Assembly (NCBI GenBank): GCA_963580455.1
Contig: OY756972.1
Location: 21,405,001-21,469,000, forward strand
Direction of reading: 5' to 3'
Source of the DNA: Euonymus europaeus
Lineage: Eukaryota > Streptophyta > Magnoliopsida > Celastrales > Celastraceae
DNA: 64,000 nt
Of the stretch, positions 50,789 to 60,931 are shown in pieces. Each line of letters opens with the position of its first letter. Within the stretch, counting starts at the first letter, position 1. The notes beneath the pieces are model-generated. The model ran no database searches and was not told the DNA's origin. It saw only the letters and a program-made list of their open reading frames with translations. The translations under genes and the position numbers were made by a program.

Positions 50789-52917
50789 ATGGATTTCCAA
50801 AAGAAGAGGGTTCAATTTATTCTCCTCATTGCTGGAATAATCGCTCTAAGTTTTACGGGTGAGTATTCTATCAACTACCTAGCATTTTTTTTGTTTTCTC
50901 GTCAACATTATGTGTGACTATGTATTTTCTGTTATTTGATAATTCTATATTGGATAAGCTCTAGCTTATGAAGTTCTCTGTTTCGATGCGGTGAAAGCCG
51001 AGAGAAATGGTGTTTCAATTAAGTTTGAGACTTTGCTTGGTGTCAACTGACTTTTCGTTTCATGTCAGCTGATTGTGCTATATATTTTGGTCTTGCGTTT
51101 CTTGTTTTATGTACCATCATCATTTGCTATCTATTTTTGTGTTAATTAACTGCATTGAACTGGTAGATATGTTTAATTTTGGATCAAAGTAGACAAGATT
51201 GTTGTTACTAGATTCAGTTCAGAATCTCTCTTGATCAATTTCATGATCTATGTTTGAATAGGGCAGGTTCTTATAATTTCATTGTGCCTCCTAAATTTTA
51301 GAAAATAGTACAAGTGAGAGTCACAAGACTCGAGGGGTTCTCGTTCTGAATTCTTTTCTTTGCAAAATATTTTATGGATTACTAGTAGGAATTCAATGCG
51401 ATAGTCGAATGATATAACCCTCTTTGAAACTGATTATACATTTTGGAGATATGATGGCATTTCCATTTTAGACTCCTCAATAGCTGATCATATTGATGCT
51501 CACAATAATTTCAGTTTGGTTGCAAGTTGTCCTAAGAAAAATTAGAAACTGCAAAATATGATCCAATTTATCACCCTTCCCTCACAGTACTACTTTGCTA
51601 TCTGTCACCTTGGAGTATAGTGTGAGAATAAGCAAGTGCAAGAGGGCATACAACTTTGAATGAGAGTTAAATCAAGTATGCAGACAACCAATCATCAACG
51701 AGCTACCGTAATTCTTTTTCTGAACCTCAAATAAATTTTGTGGGCTACTATTGCAATCTGTATCTTAGAATTGTCTTCTCTCTCTCTTTTTTTAACAATA
51801 AGAAAGTGATGAGCTCAATTACCGTCAGTCTTATAGCAAGTGAATGCCCTAGGAAGCTGGTTAAATTGTTTATTGCTTGAAGTAGGGGCAGGGGAGGGAA
51901 CGAATAAACCATTACAGAAGGGGTATGACTTTGCAATAAACTTACGTTTACATGCTTGATGTGGTTATTTTAGTGATGGTGAAGCAAAATCTATCAGTGG
52001 GGTTTTGTTTTCTTTTCGCTTTTCAGAAGTTTATGGAAGTTACGGAAATGAAAAGTTTTTCCATTTTGTGTGATCTTATGATTCTGAATTTTCTCTTTTT
52101 ATTATCTTTATTCTTATGTAGAGTTTTGTGTATGTGTGTATGCTTGGGAAAACAAAAAGTTTCTTATGAATTTTAATTTTCTTACTTTTCAGCCGAAAAA
52201 TGTAGAGAACTGGTTGGAGAAGAGGGTTCTTCTCAAAGTGGTAAATTTACGATCTTTAACTGTTTCGACATGGGTTCTGGCACACTCGCGTGCGCAGTGA
52301 AGGAGGGAGTAAAACTATATGTCTACAACATTAGAGCTGCTCACGTCGAGAAAGCAAGAAATCTTGCAATTGAGACTGCATTGGTTGATGGATTGTCACA
52401 GGGAATGGCTGCTAAAGATGCAGCCAGACAGGCACAAATGGAAGGGAAAAAGGCAGCGAAATTGGCAACTCGGAAAGCTAAACGGATTATTGGTCCCATA
52501 ATTTCTTCTGGATGGGACTTCTTTGAAGCTATGTACTATGGTGGGACAGTGACTGAGGGATTCCTCAGAGGCACTGGAACCTTGTTTGGCGCCTATTCTG
52601 GTGGATTCCTTGGAGAGCAAAGGCTTGGGAGGTTTGGTTATCTTGTTGGAAGTGAGTTGGGCAGTTGGGTTGGAGGTCGGATAGGGTTAATGGTATATGA
52701 CGTGGTCAATGGAGTTCATAATTTGCTTCAGTTTGTTCAAACAATTGATGGGGAAGTTCAAGAAACTCCGGTTTATGAAAAATCTGAAGCTTCCGAGGAC
52801 TTCTACACTTATGAAACCCCTTCGTATACGAGCTCAGAAGGTTCTGAAGATTCCACACTCTATGAATCATCCTCCTATGAGAGCTCTGAGTCCTATGAGA
52901 ACTCTGAGTTCAGGTAA
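50789..52917 (+). CDS. Unrecognised secreted/membrane protein with glycine-rich segment and acidic Tyr/Ser tail
   Basis: Two exons, 50789-50858 and 52193-52917 (intron 1,334 bp, GT-AG), 795 nt, 264 aa. The N-terminus MDFQKKRVQFILLIAGIIAL is a signal peptide or signal anchor that ends near the splice site. The middle is Ala/Lys/Arg-rich and probably helical (DAARQAQMEGKKAAKLATRK). It is followed by a glycine-rich segment with GxxxG spacing (GTLFGAYSGGFLGEQRLGRF, GSELGSWVGGRIGLMVYDVV) that could pack in a membrane. The last 50 residues are Ser/Glu/Tyr-rich with repeated YES-type words (LYESSSYESSESYENSEF). I do not recognise the family. The continuous 218-codon exon and clean splice make it a real gene. 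Confidence 0.75.
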
Positions 52918-53952
52918 ATCATCGTCTCTGTTCTTGTGAATGGATGTTGTGAATCTTGAGCTTAAATTATCTATTGTAGATGCAATTGTGAGTCATGTTA
53001 GTTACTACCCATCAGAGGCTTGTGTCTAATTTATTATAGTCTTGGTGTCACATTTGCACTAGTTTGATTCAATCGTGGTGTCCATCTTATCTTCATTAGA
53101 TCTCCTTTGGATATTGAAATCAGATATGTATACGGCCTTCCTCTTCCATTGATGTCTCTTAGTTACTAATGATTTCTTATTTTTGCTCACGACGATGATA
53201 ATGGATATGACAATGTTGGAAGTTCTTATTAGTTAAAGTATGGTGGTACTTGAGTAGTGGAAAGCTGCTACTCCGGGAGAGACCTGAATTCAACTGGGCC
53301 ATGTCCAGGGGCCCAAACCTACACTGCATCGATATTTATCGGCCTGCAGGCTGTGCTATTGGGACATATTGTTGATCTAATAGCAATTGATAAATGATCC
53401 TATTGTATGTATGGATGGATGGATGGATGTTACATCAGAAAATATAGATATATGTAGTCACAGATCAACAAAATGGCAAATATTAGAATTATTGTTTTAC
53501 CAAGAAAAAAAGATAAAGATGCTGTGTGGCAATATGTATATCATCAGCAATTTGCAGAAACAAACAAAGAAAAATGGATCGAGCTAGTTTGAATTTGGCT
53601 CGAAATAGTGGACATATAGATATATGTGATGAAGAAAAAACAAGATAAGAGAAATTTAACTTATGAATCGAAGTTTCTATATATATAATCAAAACTTTGA
53701 CATGAGGATGAATGCAATTGAAGGCTATATTGTCATGTAGAGAACACCAACATATTTTCTTCTTGCTTTGGGAACTTTTATTGAAGGGGAAAGAAAAAGA
53801 AAGAGTACACCAAAATGGGATATCATAGTACAATTAAGTAGACAAGACATGCATCACTATATATAATATAAATGGGATTAAAACTAAGCACAAATATATT
53901 TAAGATATTGAGACTTGTAGCTATATAATAGTTCAAGTCTTCAAGAGAAGAG
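52918..53952. other. Convergent intergenic region
   Basis: 3' flanks of the 264-aa gene (+) and nicotianamine synthase (-). A (GGAT)n run lies near 53410. No gene seen. Confidence 0.5.
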
Positions 53953-54933
53953 CTAGAGTTGCTCTTCAATGGCCAATTCCTCAACCATGGGACTGAAGGC
54001 TTGGAGTTGGAAGTCATGATCACAACACTTACAAGGTAGTATGACATTGTTATTATTACCTTGCCCCTTGTTATTCTCATGAACTGGGTACTGATTAATA
54101 GCCATAATTTGATGTTGCTTTCGAGCGATAACAACCGAATTAATCACCTCATCAGACGGATGATACACCGATAGAACCTCGAATCCTCTTAGATCATCAC
54201 TAGGATCAACCACAGGATAAAGAAAAGCCCTAGCACCATGAGCACTCCTCACCATCAAAATAGCCCCTGGAGCCATGTACTTGGCCAGATGTTCAATAAC
54301 TCTCACTTTCTCTTCTTTACTCATCCCAACAAGAGCTGCCAAGAATACCACATCGAATTGTTTCAAAGCATTTGTGACATTTAATACATCAGAAGTGTGA
54401 AAGAACATGCGTTTGGACAAGTCAGGATTGGATGCTGTAAGGGCTTGAGCCTTCGAATTGGCTAATGGGTCTATGTCAAAGTTGTGAAAACGAGTGTTGG
54501 GGAGGTGAAATAAGGCCAACACAATTGAAGTTAGAGGCAAAGGACCAGAACCCAGAAAGGCGACTTGGTTAGGGAGTTGGGTGCAGTGTTGGGTTAGGAT
54601 CGTGAACTCAAGATGGCTAAGTTTGAGGTAATTGGAGTAGTAAGGGAAGAGACTAAGATGGTCGATTGGGTCTTGATAGGAAGCCAAGATTGATGAAAAA
54701 TGAGACTCCAATAGACCCTCAGCTTCTCCACAGATTGTGATGAGATTGGACCTCATTTCTTGGACTTTGTTTGAGAGCTTTGTAACGTCAATTGGACTTG
54801 GTGGCATGCATGTGAGAACAAGGTCTGTGAAAAGCATGTTGACATCTTTGGAGGGTTTGAGACTCTCAAGGCTTGAGATTTGTGAATACAAATCCCAGAC
54901 CTTTGTCACAAGCTCTTCTTGTTCGCAAACCAT
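53953..54933 (-). CDS. NAS: Nicotianamine synthase
   Basis: Joins three S-adenosylmethionine molecules into nicotianamine, the chelator for Fe, Cu, Zn and Ni transport in phloem and cells. Single exon of 981 nt, 326 aa, the usual length and the usual intronless structure. It starts MVCEQEELVTKVWDLYSQIS, with the NAS signature motifs DHLSLFPYYSNYLKLSHLEF, VAFLGSGPLPLTSIVLA (SAM pocket), FHNFDIDPLANSKAQALTAS, FDVVFLAALVGMSKEEKVRV and YMAPGAILMVRSAHGARAFL-YP. The C-tail is variable (NNKGQGNNNN, CKCCDHD). The frame is open 70 codons upstream, but that part is low-complexity and not NAS-like, so the ATG at 54933 is chosen. No lesion. Confidence 0.96.
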   Translation of the reverse strand: MVCEQEELVTKVWDLYSQISSLESLKPSKDVNMLFTDLVLTCMPPSPIDVTKLSNKVQEMRSNLITICGEAEGLLESHFSSILASYQDPIDHLSLFPYYSNYLKLSHLEFTILTQHCTQLPNQVAFLGSGPLPLTSIVLALFHLPNTRFHNFDIDPLANSKAQALTASNPDLSKRMFFHTSDVLNVTNALKQFDVVFLAALVGMSKEEKVRVIEHLAKYMAPGAILMVRSAHGARAFLYPVVDPSDDLRGFEVLSVYHPSDEVINSVVIARKQHQIMAINQYPVHENNKGQGNNNNVILPCKCCDHDFQLQAFSPMVEELAIEEQL

Positions 54934-55054
54934 GTCGACACGCCACAGGAAGAAGAAAAAAAAAATACCCCGAATTCCAAGGAGCAGAGGGGAGAGCGCA
55001 CACAAACAAACTAGCAAGTCACTCACTTTCAAGAAAAAACCTCCAATGGTGTCA

Positions 55055-55072
55055 CTATTTATGGGCATGCAC
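55055..55072 (-). promoter_or_regulatory. Candidate core promoter of NAS with IDE-like CATGC
   Basis: The minus strand reads GTGCATGCCCATAAATAG: a TATA-like CATAAATA about 125 bp upstream of the ATG with CATGC beside it. CATGC is the core bound by iron-deficiency factor IDEF1, and NAS genes are iron-regulated. The motif is short, so chance is possible. Confidence 0.35.
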
Positions 55073-56929
55073 TTGTGGGTCCCCTCAACTATGTGAAGGG
55101 GTGGGCCTTGCTGTGGCATTATCAATGGGGTTTCAACTTTCAAGTTGGGTTTCTTTTGGCTCTCTCTCTCTCTTTGTTGTTTTTAACTAATTTTTCTTGG
55201 AATGGCCTTTACTTACCTGTAACTATTAGATAAGCAACAAATTAACTCTCGTGTTGCTTGTATTTCCTAGATATTTATAGGCATGTTTTAACCTATTTTG
55301 ATCCCAATTAACGTTAATAATTATTAATTAACATGCATATACATACATATATATATGCCATAGTTTGTCATTTAATTCGTTGAATGGAATGATTGATTAC
55401 ACATATCTATCCCTTTGTAAGCACTCGATATATGTATAAATAAGGTCAAACGTGTGTGGATATACAGGGTCAACTTATATGATGTCGTTTTCGAAAAGAA
55501 AAAAAAATGGCAGCGTTAGATTTTTATGTAAATTTTTTTTTTATGAAATATGGTTTTCATAAACCGCTCATAGTGCATTTTTTTATTTTTTATTTTTAAA
55601 AAACTATTCAGACACAATATGCATACTACAATTAATAATATAGTATTCATTATTAGTACTAGTCTACTAGAGAATCACAAAATTTCCTATAATTTTAAAT
55701 CAACCCCTATATTTTTTTAATTTAGCAATCCCCTATTATAGTTATATATATATAAATCCTGTATATATGCTTCTAACGTAACGGATTCACATTGTTCTAA
55801 ATGAGTAAACGAAGTATAAAAATGTATATACATTGACTAATATTCAATGACTAGAATCATATTGTACACACTACAAAATATGAATTTTTTACTTAAAAAA
55901 AAAACTATGTCTATGTGGTTGAATAGGTGACATATATCGTAAGAAAAATGAAGCTACGGATTAGTTTAAGAAAACTATATATGTACGTATTTAAGTAGTT
56001 GAGACCTAGCTAGGGAGAAATCAAATTAAAAGATTCCTCGTGCTTAATTTATGCTTTTCACACTCTTGATTCTTGCAACATTTGCTTCTACACTACTACA
56101 TATGTATAGTTTTTCATCCAATGATTTCTATAAGAAATTATAAATCAGTTAGTTAACACCCCTCAAAAACTAATTAATTAAACCTCTTCTTCTTGGTTAG
56201 CTTCACTTAGGATAGCTTTTGGATCCATTAAAAATATATAGTTTCATTTAACTTTACTAAACTTTCAAGGCCATCAAATTAATTAACCTACACCACCACC
56301 TTTTTATTTGTATATCTATCTATCTTGATTTCTTCTCCCGGGTTCCTCTTGTCCTTTGCATTAATCGGATGGCCGCTCTTCAAAGAAAACTACAAAATTA
56401 AATGTCGACATTTTTTATTTTTTATTTTTTTGAAAGCTTGAATGTCGACATTTCATGTAATGAAAAGTCACTATTATTTAATTATTTTAGAATTTAACAT
56501 CTTGAGATATCAGATAGAATTTTTGATTATCTTCAAATATTAGAACTATTTTCTTGCCTTTCATTTTATTCTCACTTTTGAATGAACTAATGGTTACAAA
56601 ACTAAGATGTCAACATTCTCATTTGCGGTAGTGATGGCAACCGAATTGGATACTTTTGTACTAATTATAAGCTTTTGACCAACATATAATAAGCTTATTT
56701 TTCAAATAGTGTCAATGACTTTTTTTTATTATTATTTTTAAGTCATTAGTTGAGCACCGCACTTTCACTGCCAACGGAAGATGCAATGTATATATGCGAC
56801 TACTCGACTTTGAAATTGGACCGCCTTCTTTAAATTTACGAGGACACTTTGTCATAAAGTAGTTCTGGAATTAGAATTGGACGTCCACATCTCAATATTA
56901 CGAGTCTATATCGATATATTTTAACGTTA

Positions 56930-57170
56930 CATAACTCAATCCTAAATAGTCTATATAACTCATTTTATTGTAGCATCGTATTTTATTGTAAATTTATAAT
57001 GAAATATCATATTTCATTATTAATATTACATTGTAATATGATATTTTATTATGCAATTAAAATGAAATATCATATTTCACTGTAACATTTCATTTTAATA
57101 TCATATTGTATTGTACACTTACAATGAAATATCATATTCCATTCTAAAACTTACAATGGAATGAGACAAT
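56930..57170. repeat. Palindromic AATGAAATATCATATTTCATT-type repeats
   Basis: Three to four copies of (A)ATGAAATATCATATTTCA, each close to a perfect inverted repeat, alternate with TAATATGATATTTTATT and TAATATCATATTGTATTGTA. The block could fold into long hairpins and may be a snap-back MITE or an AT-rich matrix region. Confidence 0.55.
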
Positions 57171-57214
57171 TGAGCTGTTTAGCCCTGAACTACTTATCAT
57201 CACTGTTATCTAAA

Positions 57215-57335
57215 TCATAAATCCTACAAATTGAATCATAAACCCTAAAAAGTAATTAAGTGAGTTTAAACCATAAGCCCTAAAAATTAAATCCAAACCC
57301 TAAAAATTAAACCCTAATTTATTTATTTTTTAAAT
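57215..57335. repeat. Interstitial telomere-like (AAACCCTAA) degenerate cluster
   Basis: Repeated words AAACCCTAAAAA, AAGCCCTAAAAATTAAA, CAAACCCTAAAAATTAAA and CCCTAA are variants of the plant telomere unit TTTAGGG (CCCTAAA), interrupted by AATTAAA or ATCATA. Confidence 0.45.
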
Positions 57336-58045
57336 CATAAATCAAATTTAATCACATTATTTGATTAGATGTATTAGCTAAAAATAGAGATATCTATTTC
57401 AGCTAAAATAAGAACGTATTGATATGAATTCTTCTTCTTCTTCTTCTGTTTGAGAGTTCGAGATTACATACGACTCGACTCACCAATTGAGTTACACGGA
57501 ATTCATTCTTTGCATGAATTATGAATTATTGCATATTTATAAATTCATATATTGTTTTTATTAAATTATTTATATTGTAGATAGAGGCATTCGCACGTGT
57601 CATAGCTAGGCACACAAGTTAATTGGAAAGTATCAATTCTTCCAGCAAAAGCTTTTTCAACAACAGTCAACTAAAAAGACTTTGAGTGGAGCGAGCAATG
57701 ACAGTGGCATGCTTTAATTTGGCATCTATATATATATAAACAATGTACTGTAGCCATTTTTGATGGGGGGCGTGGAACCACAGGATTACACATCATATTC
57801 ATTTCAAGTGTAGCATAAAAGGTGCAGTCGCTTTGAATGAAGGGTTGTTGTTGGTCTTCTACGGCATATCTATAAAGTTTTGTTAAATAAATATCTCTGA
57901 AATCAATTATTTTGGGTTTCGGGGGAGGGAGAGCCCTTCATTTTCGGATTTAGAGATCACAAATCAGTGTCTTATCTCATATTCCCGCCCCTCTGATAGT
58001 AATTCTCTTCATAGGCCTCCATCCACTTTTTATTGGGTCTTGAAT

Positions 58046-58395
58046 AGGGGTGGCAAATAAAAATATTGAGTTGTGATCCAACAACATAGCTGTTTATGAA
58101 ATATTTGCAAGTCGAGATTCAAATTGGTTTATATTTTATGAGGTGCTTTATTTACTTTACCCGGATTGATCGGATAATAATTTAATCCGAGTAAGGATTC
58201 GAACAACTAAATTCAATAAAATTTTGTGTTTTCCTTGAACTTGAACTCGGTTTTAAACCGGACAAAATCTTTATATTTCGAATCATATTTTGAATATATT
58301 TGCATTTTGAATATATAACACACATACAAACTTGTTTAATCTAAGAAAATAAATCCATCATCCAAATCAAACATAATTTTACCTCCCCTATAGTT
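58046..58395. mobile_element. MITE-like dispersed repeat (GGTGGCAAA family), copy 3
   Basis: Starts AGGGGTGGCAAATAAAAATA and ends AATTTTACCTCCCCTATA: inverted ends like those of the repeat at 34075-34385, with the same inner words (GGATAATAATTTAATCCGAG, GAACAACTAAATTCAATAAA, GGTTTTAAACCGGACAAAA, TAAATCCATCATCC). Confidence 0.6.
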
Positions 58396-58867
58396 TTGGA
58401 ATTTTATCCCCGCAAAAGAACCCAACAAGGCTAGTAATTAAGGCCCAGGTTCAACTCCAGCTTTATGCCCAATCTATTTCAGTATAGTTATTAAACTATA
58501 CCAATAAGTGACACTTAAGCCCAAAATCAGGCCCAAACCCAACAGTAAGCCCAATAAAGAGGGGGCTTTTTAGAGTTTAGTCCATGAAGAGCATGCGCAT
58601 GGAGTGCTTTGTCTACCAAATCACTCTTTTTATGATAAAAGTTTAACACAAGAAGAAGCCTGCAAGCTACTTGATTTTACTGGAAAGTAATTTTCAACGT
58701 TTTAACCATTCAAAACAGAATCTTCAATTTTTTGCAGAGATGGATTTCGATCAACTCTCACAATCAGATCCTAGCATCAGAGTCTAATGCATGCCTTGCC
58801 TTTATACGAACAAGACGGGCTCGGAATCAAGGTTGTGTATCAAATATCATCACCAGGCATGCACCAG

Positions 58868-60161
58868 CTACAGCTTTGTTAAGCTGCCGCTAAGATCCTC
58901 CATTAAAGCAAACCTCATGTCTTCAGATGGTTTCCAATGCCGCTTCCGCTGGTTTATGAACCAATTGTTGATCTGCTGTTGGTCTAGTCCAGTTGCTTCT
59001 GACAGCTTCACTTTATCCTCCTCCTGCACCAACCATGATATGGCATCTTGAGAGAGCTATATAAATTCTTCAAGCTTGTTTCTCAAGTGTACAAGTGATA
59101 TCCAATATGTGTTTTATGCAGACATATCACAGAGACTATTTAGTATTTACATTGTTTGGATGCAGAGAAAAGCTATGTAGATAACAGGCAAACATAATTT
59201 GCAGATGAAAGTTACCGTGGGATGAGGCCATCTATAATGATCATTCCACCAGTCAAGGAGAACTATCCTCGCATCTTTCGGTAGTTTACCCTTGTTTCTT
59301 TTCTTTATGAAGTCCTTTCTCAGATTGCTAAGGTAACCACTGTACTTTTTCGTTAACATGCCCTTAAGATTCTGATTCTGTGCAGAGGATTCTTGGGTTT
59401 CTGGTGGTTCTATCTCCCCACAACTTTGTTCCTCCCCCGAAGTTCCAGCTGCCTCATCTGGAGATGCAGAGTCAAAAGAATGCTCGAGATCAGAAACAAC
59501 TTTAGTAGCACTAGCATAAACTGGACCGTAAACCTTCATCACAAAACCTGACAAAATTATGGAAACTAAAAACACTGGGGAATTCGATTATTATATATCG
59601 TTTCCAATTTACTGACAAAGATAAATTTCGATATAGGATACTTTCTGTACATAATGTTTGACTGGTTCCAAACATCAAGGGTGCACTGCAGTCTCCAGAT
59701 GTTCACTGCTTACATAAGGGTTTTCCCCACATAACAAACTCGTTCTTATTTTCAGGTTTCTGTGAGAATAATTCGCAAGTATCAATTCAACTGTAAGTAA
59801 ACTCCATGTAAATAAAACAACAATGGCAAGGATTCAATTCCTGAAATTTCAGCAGAATGTAGTTCTATTTCAATGTTGTGCATTCTAGCGAAAAACAGCA
59901 CAGCATATCAAGTTCCAATTCCAAAATAAATGAGGATGATTTTCTAGTGCATGCACTTGACCAAAATGGCACCTCTATCAATGAGGGAAAATGAACAGTA
60001 GAAGGTCTGTTTTTACCTGATGGATAATCCAAAGTTGTTGTAAATGTTCCGTTGCAAAGGCTACTTAGTTGTGATTCAATGTTGTTCAAGAAGGTGGTTG
60101 CTTCATCAAAAGGCTTGGACAGCTCCTCCTTGTGTCTATGAAGAACCTCACAGTAGGACTC
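58868..60161 (-). CDS. KNOX homeodomain gene (class I-like), 5'-truncated: KNOX2-ELK-homeodomain only
   Basis: KNOX proteins are TALE-class transcription factors of meristems and leaves. Three exons in phase: 60161-60017 (KNOX2: [35 protein letters not shown]), 59547-59216 (acidic linker; [23 protein letters not shown]; start of the homeodomain [20 protein letters not shown]) and 59023-58868 ([40 protein letters not shown], stop). Together 633 nt. The TALE PHPT/PYP loop and the [10 protein letters not shown] recognition helix are intact. There is no KNOX1 exon and no start codon of the right kind upstream; only about 770 bp separate this from the next gene's stop. So this is a truncated copy, or the KNOX1 exons were lost. 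All remaining frames are open. Confidence 0.82.
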
Positions 60162-60931
60162 CTTGTAAACCAAAAGGGGAATATAAAACGTGATTAATAA
60201 ATAAGATAAAACACAAAAAACCCTACAGTAAATTGATGAAGATATTTATTATAATTGGTTCATGAGATTATGAAAGTGACAAGTTCATTGGTATCTTCTG
60301 ATTTTCTCAGATCTTTCTTTTTGCCCATAGTTTCTTGCCAACCAATCAGGAGAATGCAAAATAGCATTAGAATTGGCTTTTCTTGAGCTGGTGATCAAGA
60401 GAAAGAAAGATTACTTCAGGGAGATTTGCATATTTTGATCATGCATTCATGCTTGAGGGCTAAAGATTGCAAACCCTAGAAGTGGGTGGGTTTTTGTTCT
60501 GGTTTTACGTCAGTGAAATGACATTCTGCCAGGTTATTGGTAAAGAAACAGTACAAGTGTGGGGTTCTCCGTTGAAAAAACCTTGTGGGCGGTGTGGTTT
60601 CAACTTTCAAGGAGACATCAGTTATGGCTTCAGTCTATTATTATAGTGTCAATTCACCTTTTCTTTCTTTGAATGCAATATTGAAAATCAAGTAAAATGG
60701 AGCCCAAGTTAACTGGAACATACACCTGATTTCAGATTCAAATCTGCATAGCAATCATGATTTGTCCAAAACTAGCTCAAGATGAGAGTTTGCATACACA
60801 GATTGATTGAGTTGGGCATGGAATGCCAGAGTCTTTAGCAACCTTAAAATCAAAGGGTAACCTATAGATTCTACCCATAGCCTACGACTTTACAAGAGAG
60901 ACGAGCGAGAAGATTGGGTATTATCTTCCTT
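60162..60931. other. Gap between the KNOX exons and the EFR3-like gene
   Basis: Searched on the minus strand for KNOX1 (LLxAYIxCQKVGAPPEV type) without success. No gene seen. Contains the EFR3-like 3' UTR. Confidence 0.5.

Larger units (their letters stand above)
55150..58867. other. Long AT-rich intergenic region, NAS to KNOX
   Basis: Almost 3.7 kb with no supported gene. It holds the palindrome-rich block (56930-57170), a CCCTAAA-like cluster (57215-57335) and a MITE-like repeat (58046-58395), listed separately. Confidence 0.55.

Noticed and set aside
54934..55143. 70-codon N-terminal extension of nicotianamine synthase
   Set aside because: Low-complexity (FFFFFLW) and unlike any NAS; MVCEQEELV at 54933 is the normal family start and the total then equals the usual length.
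58791..59051. Plus-strand frame opposite the KNOX last exon
   Set aside because: Antisense shadow of the homeodomain exon.
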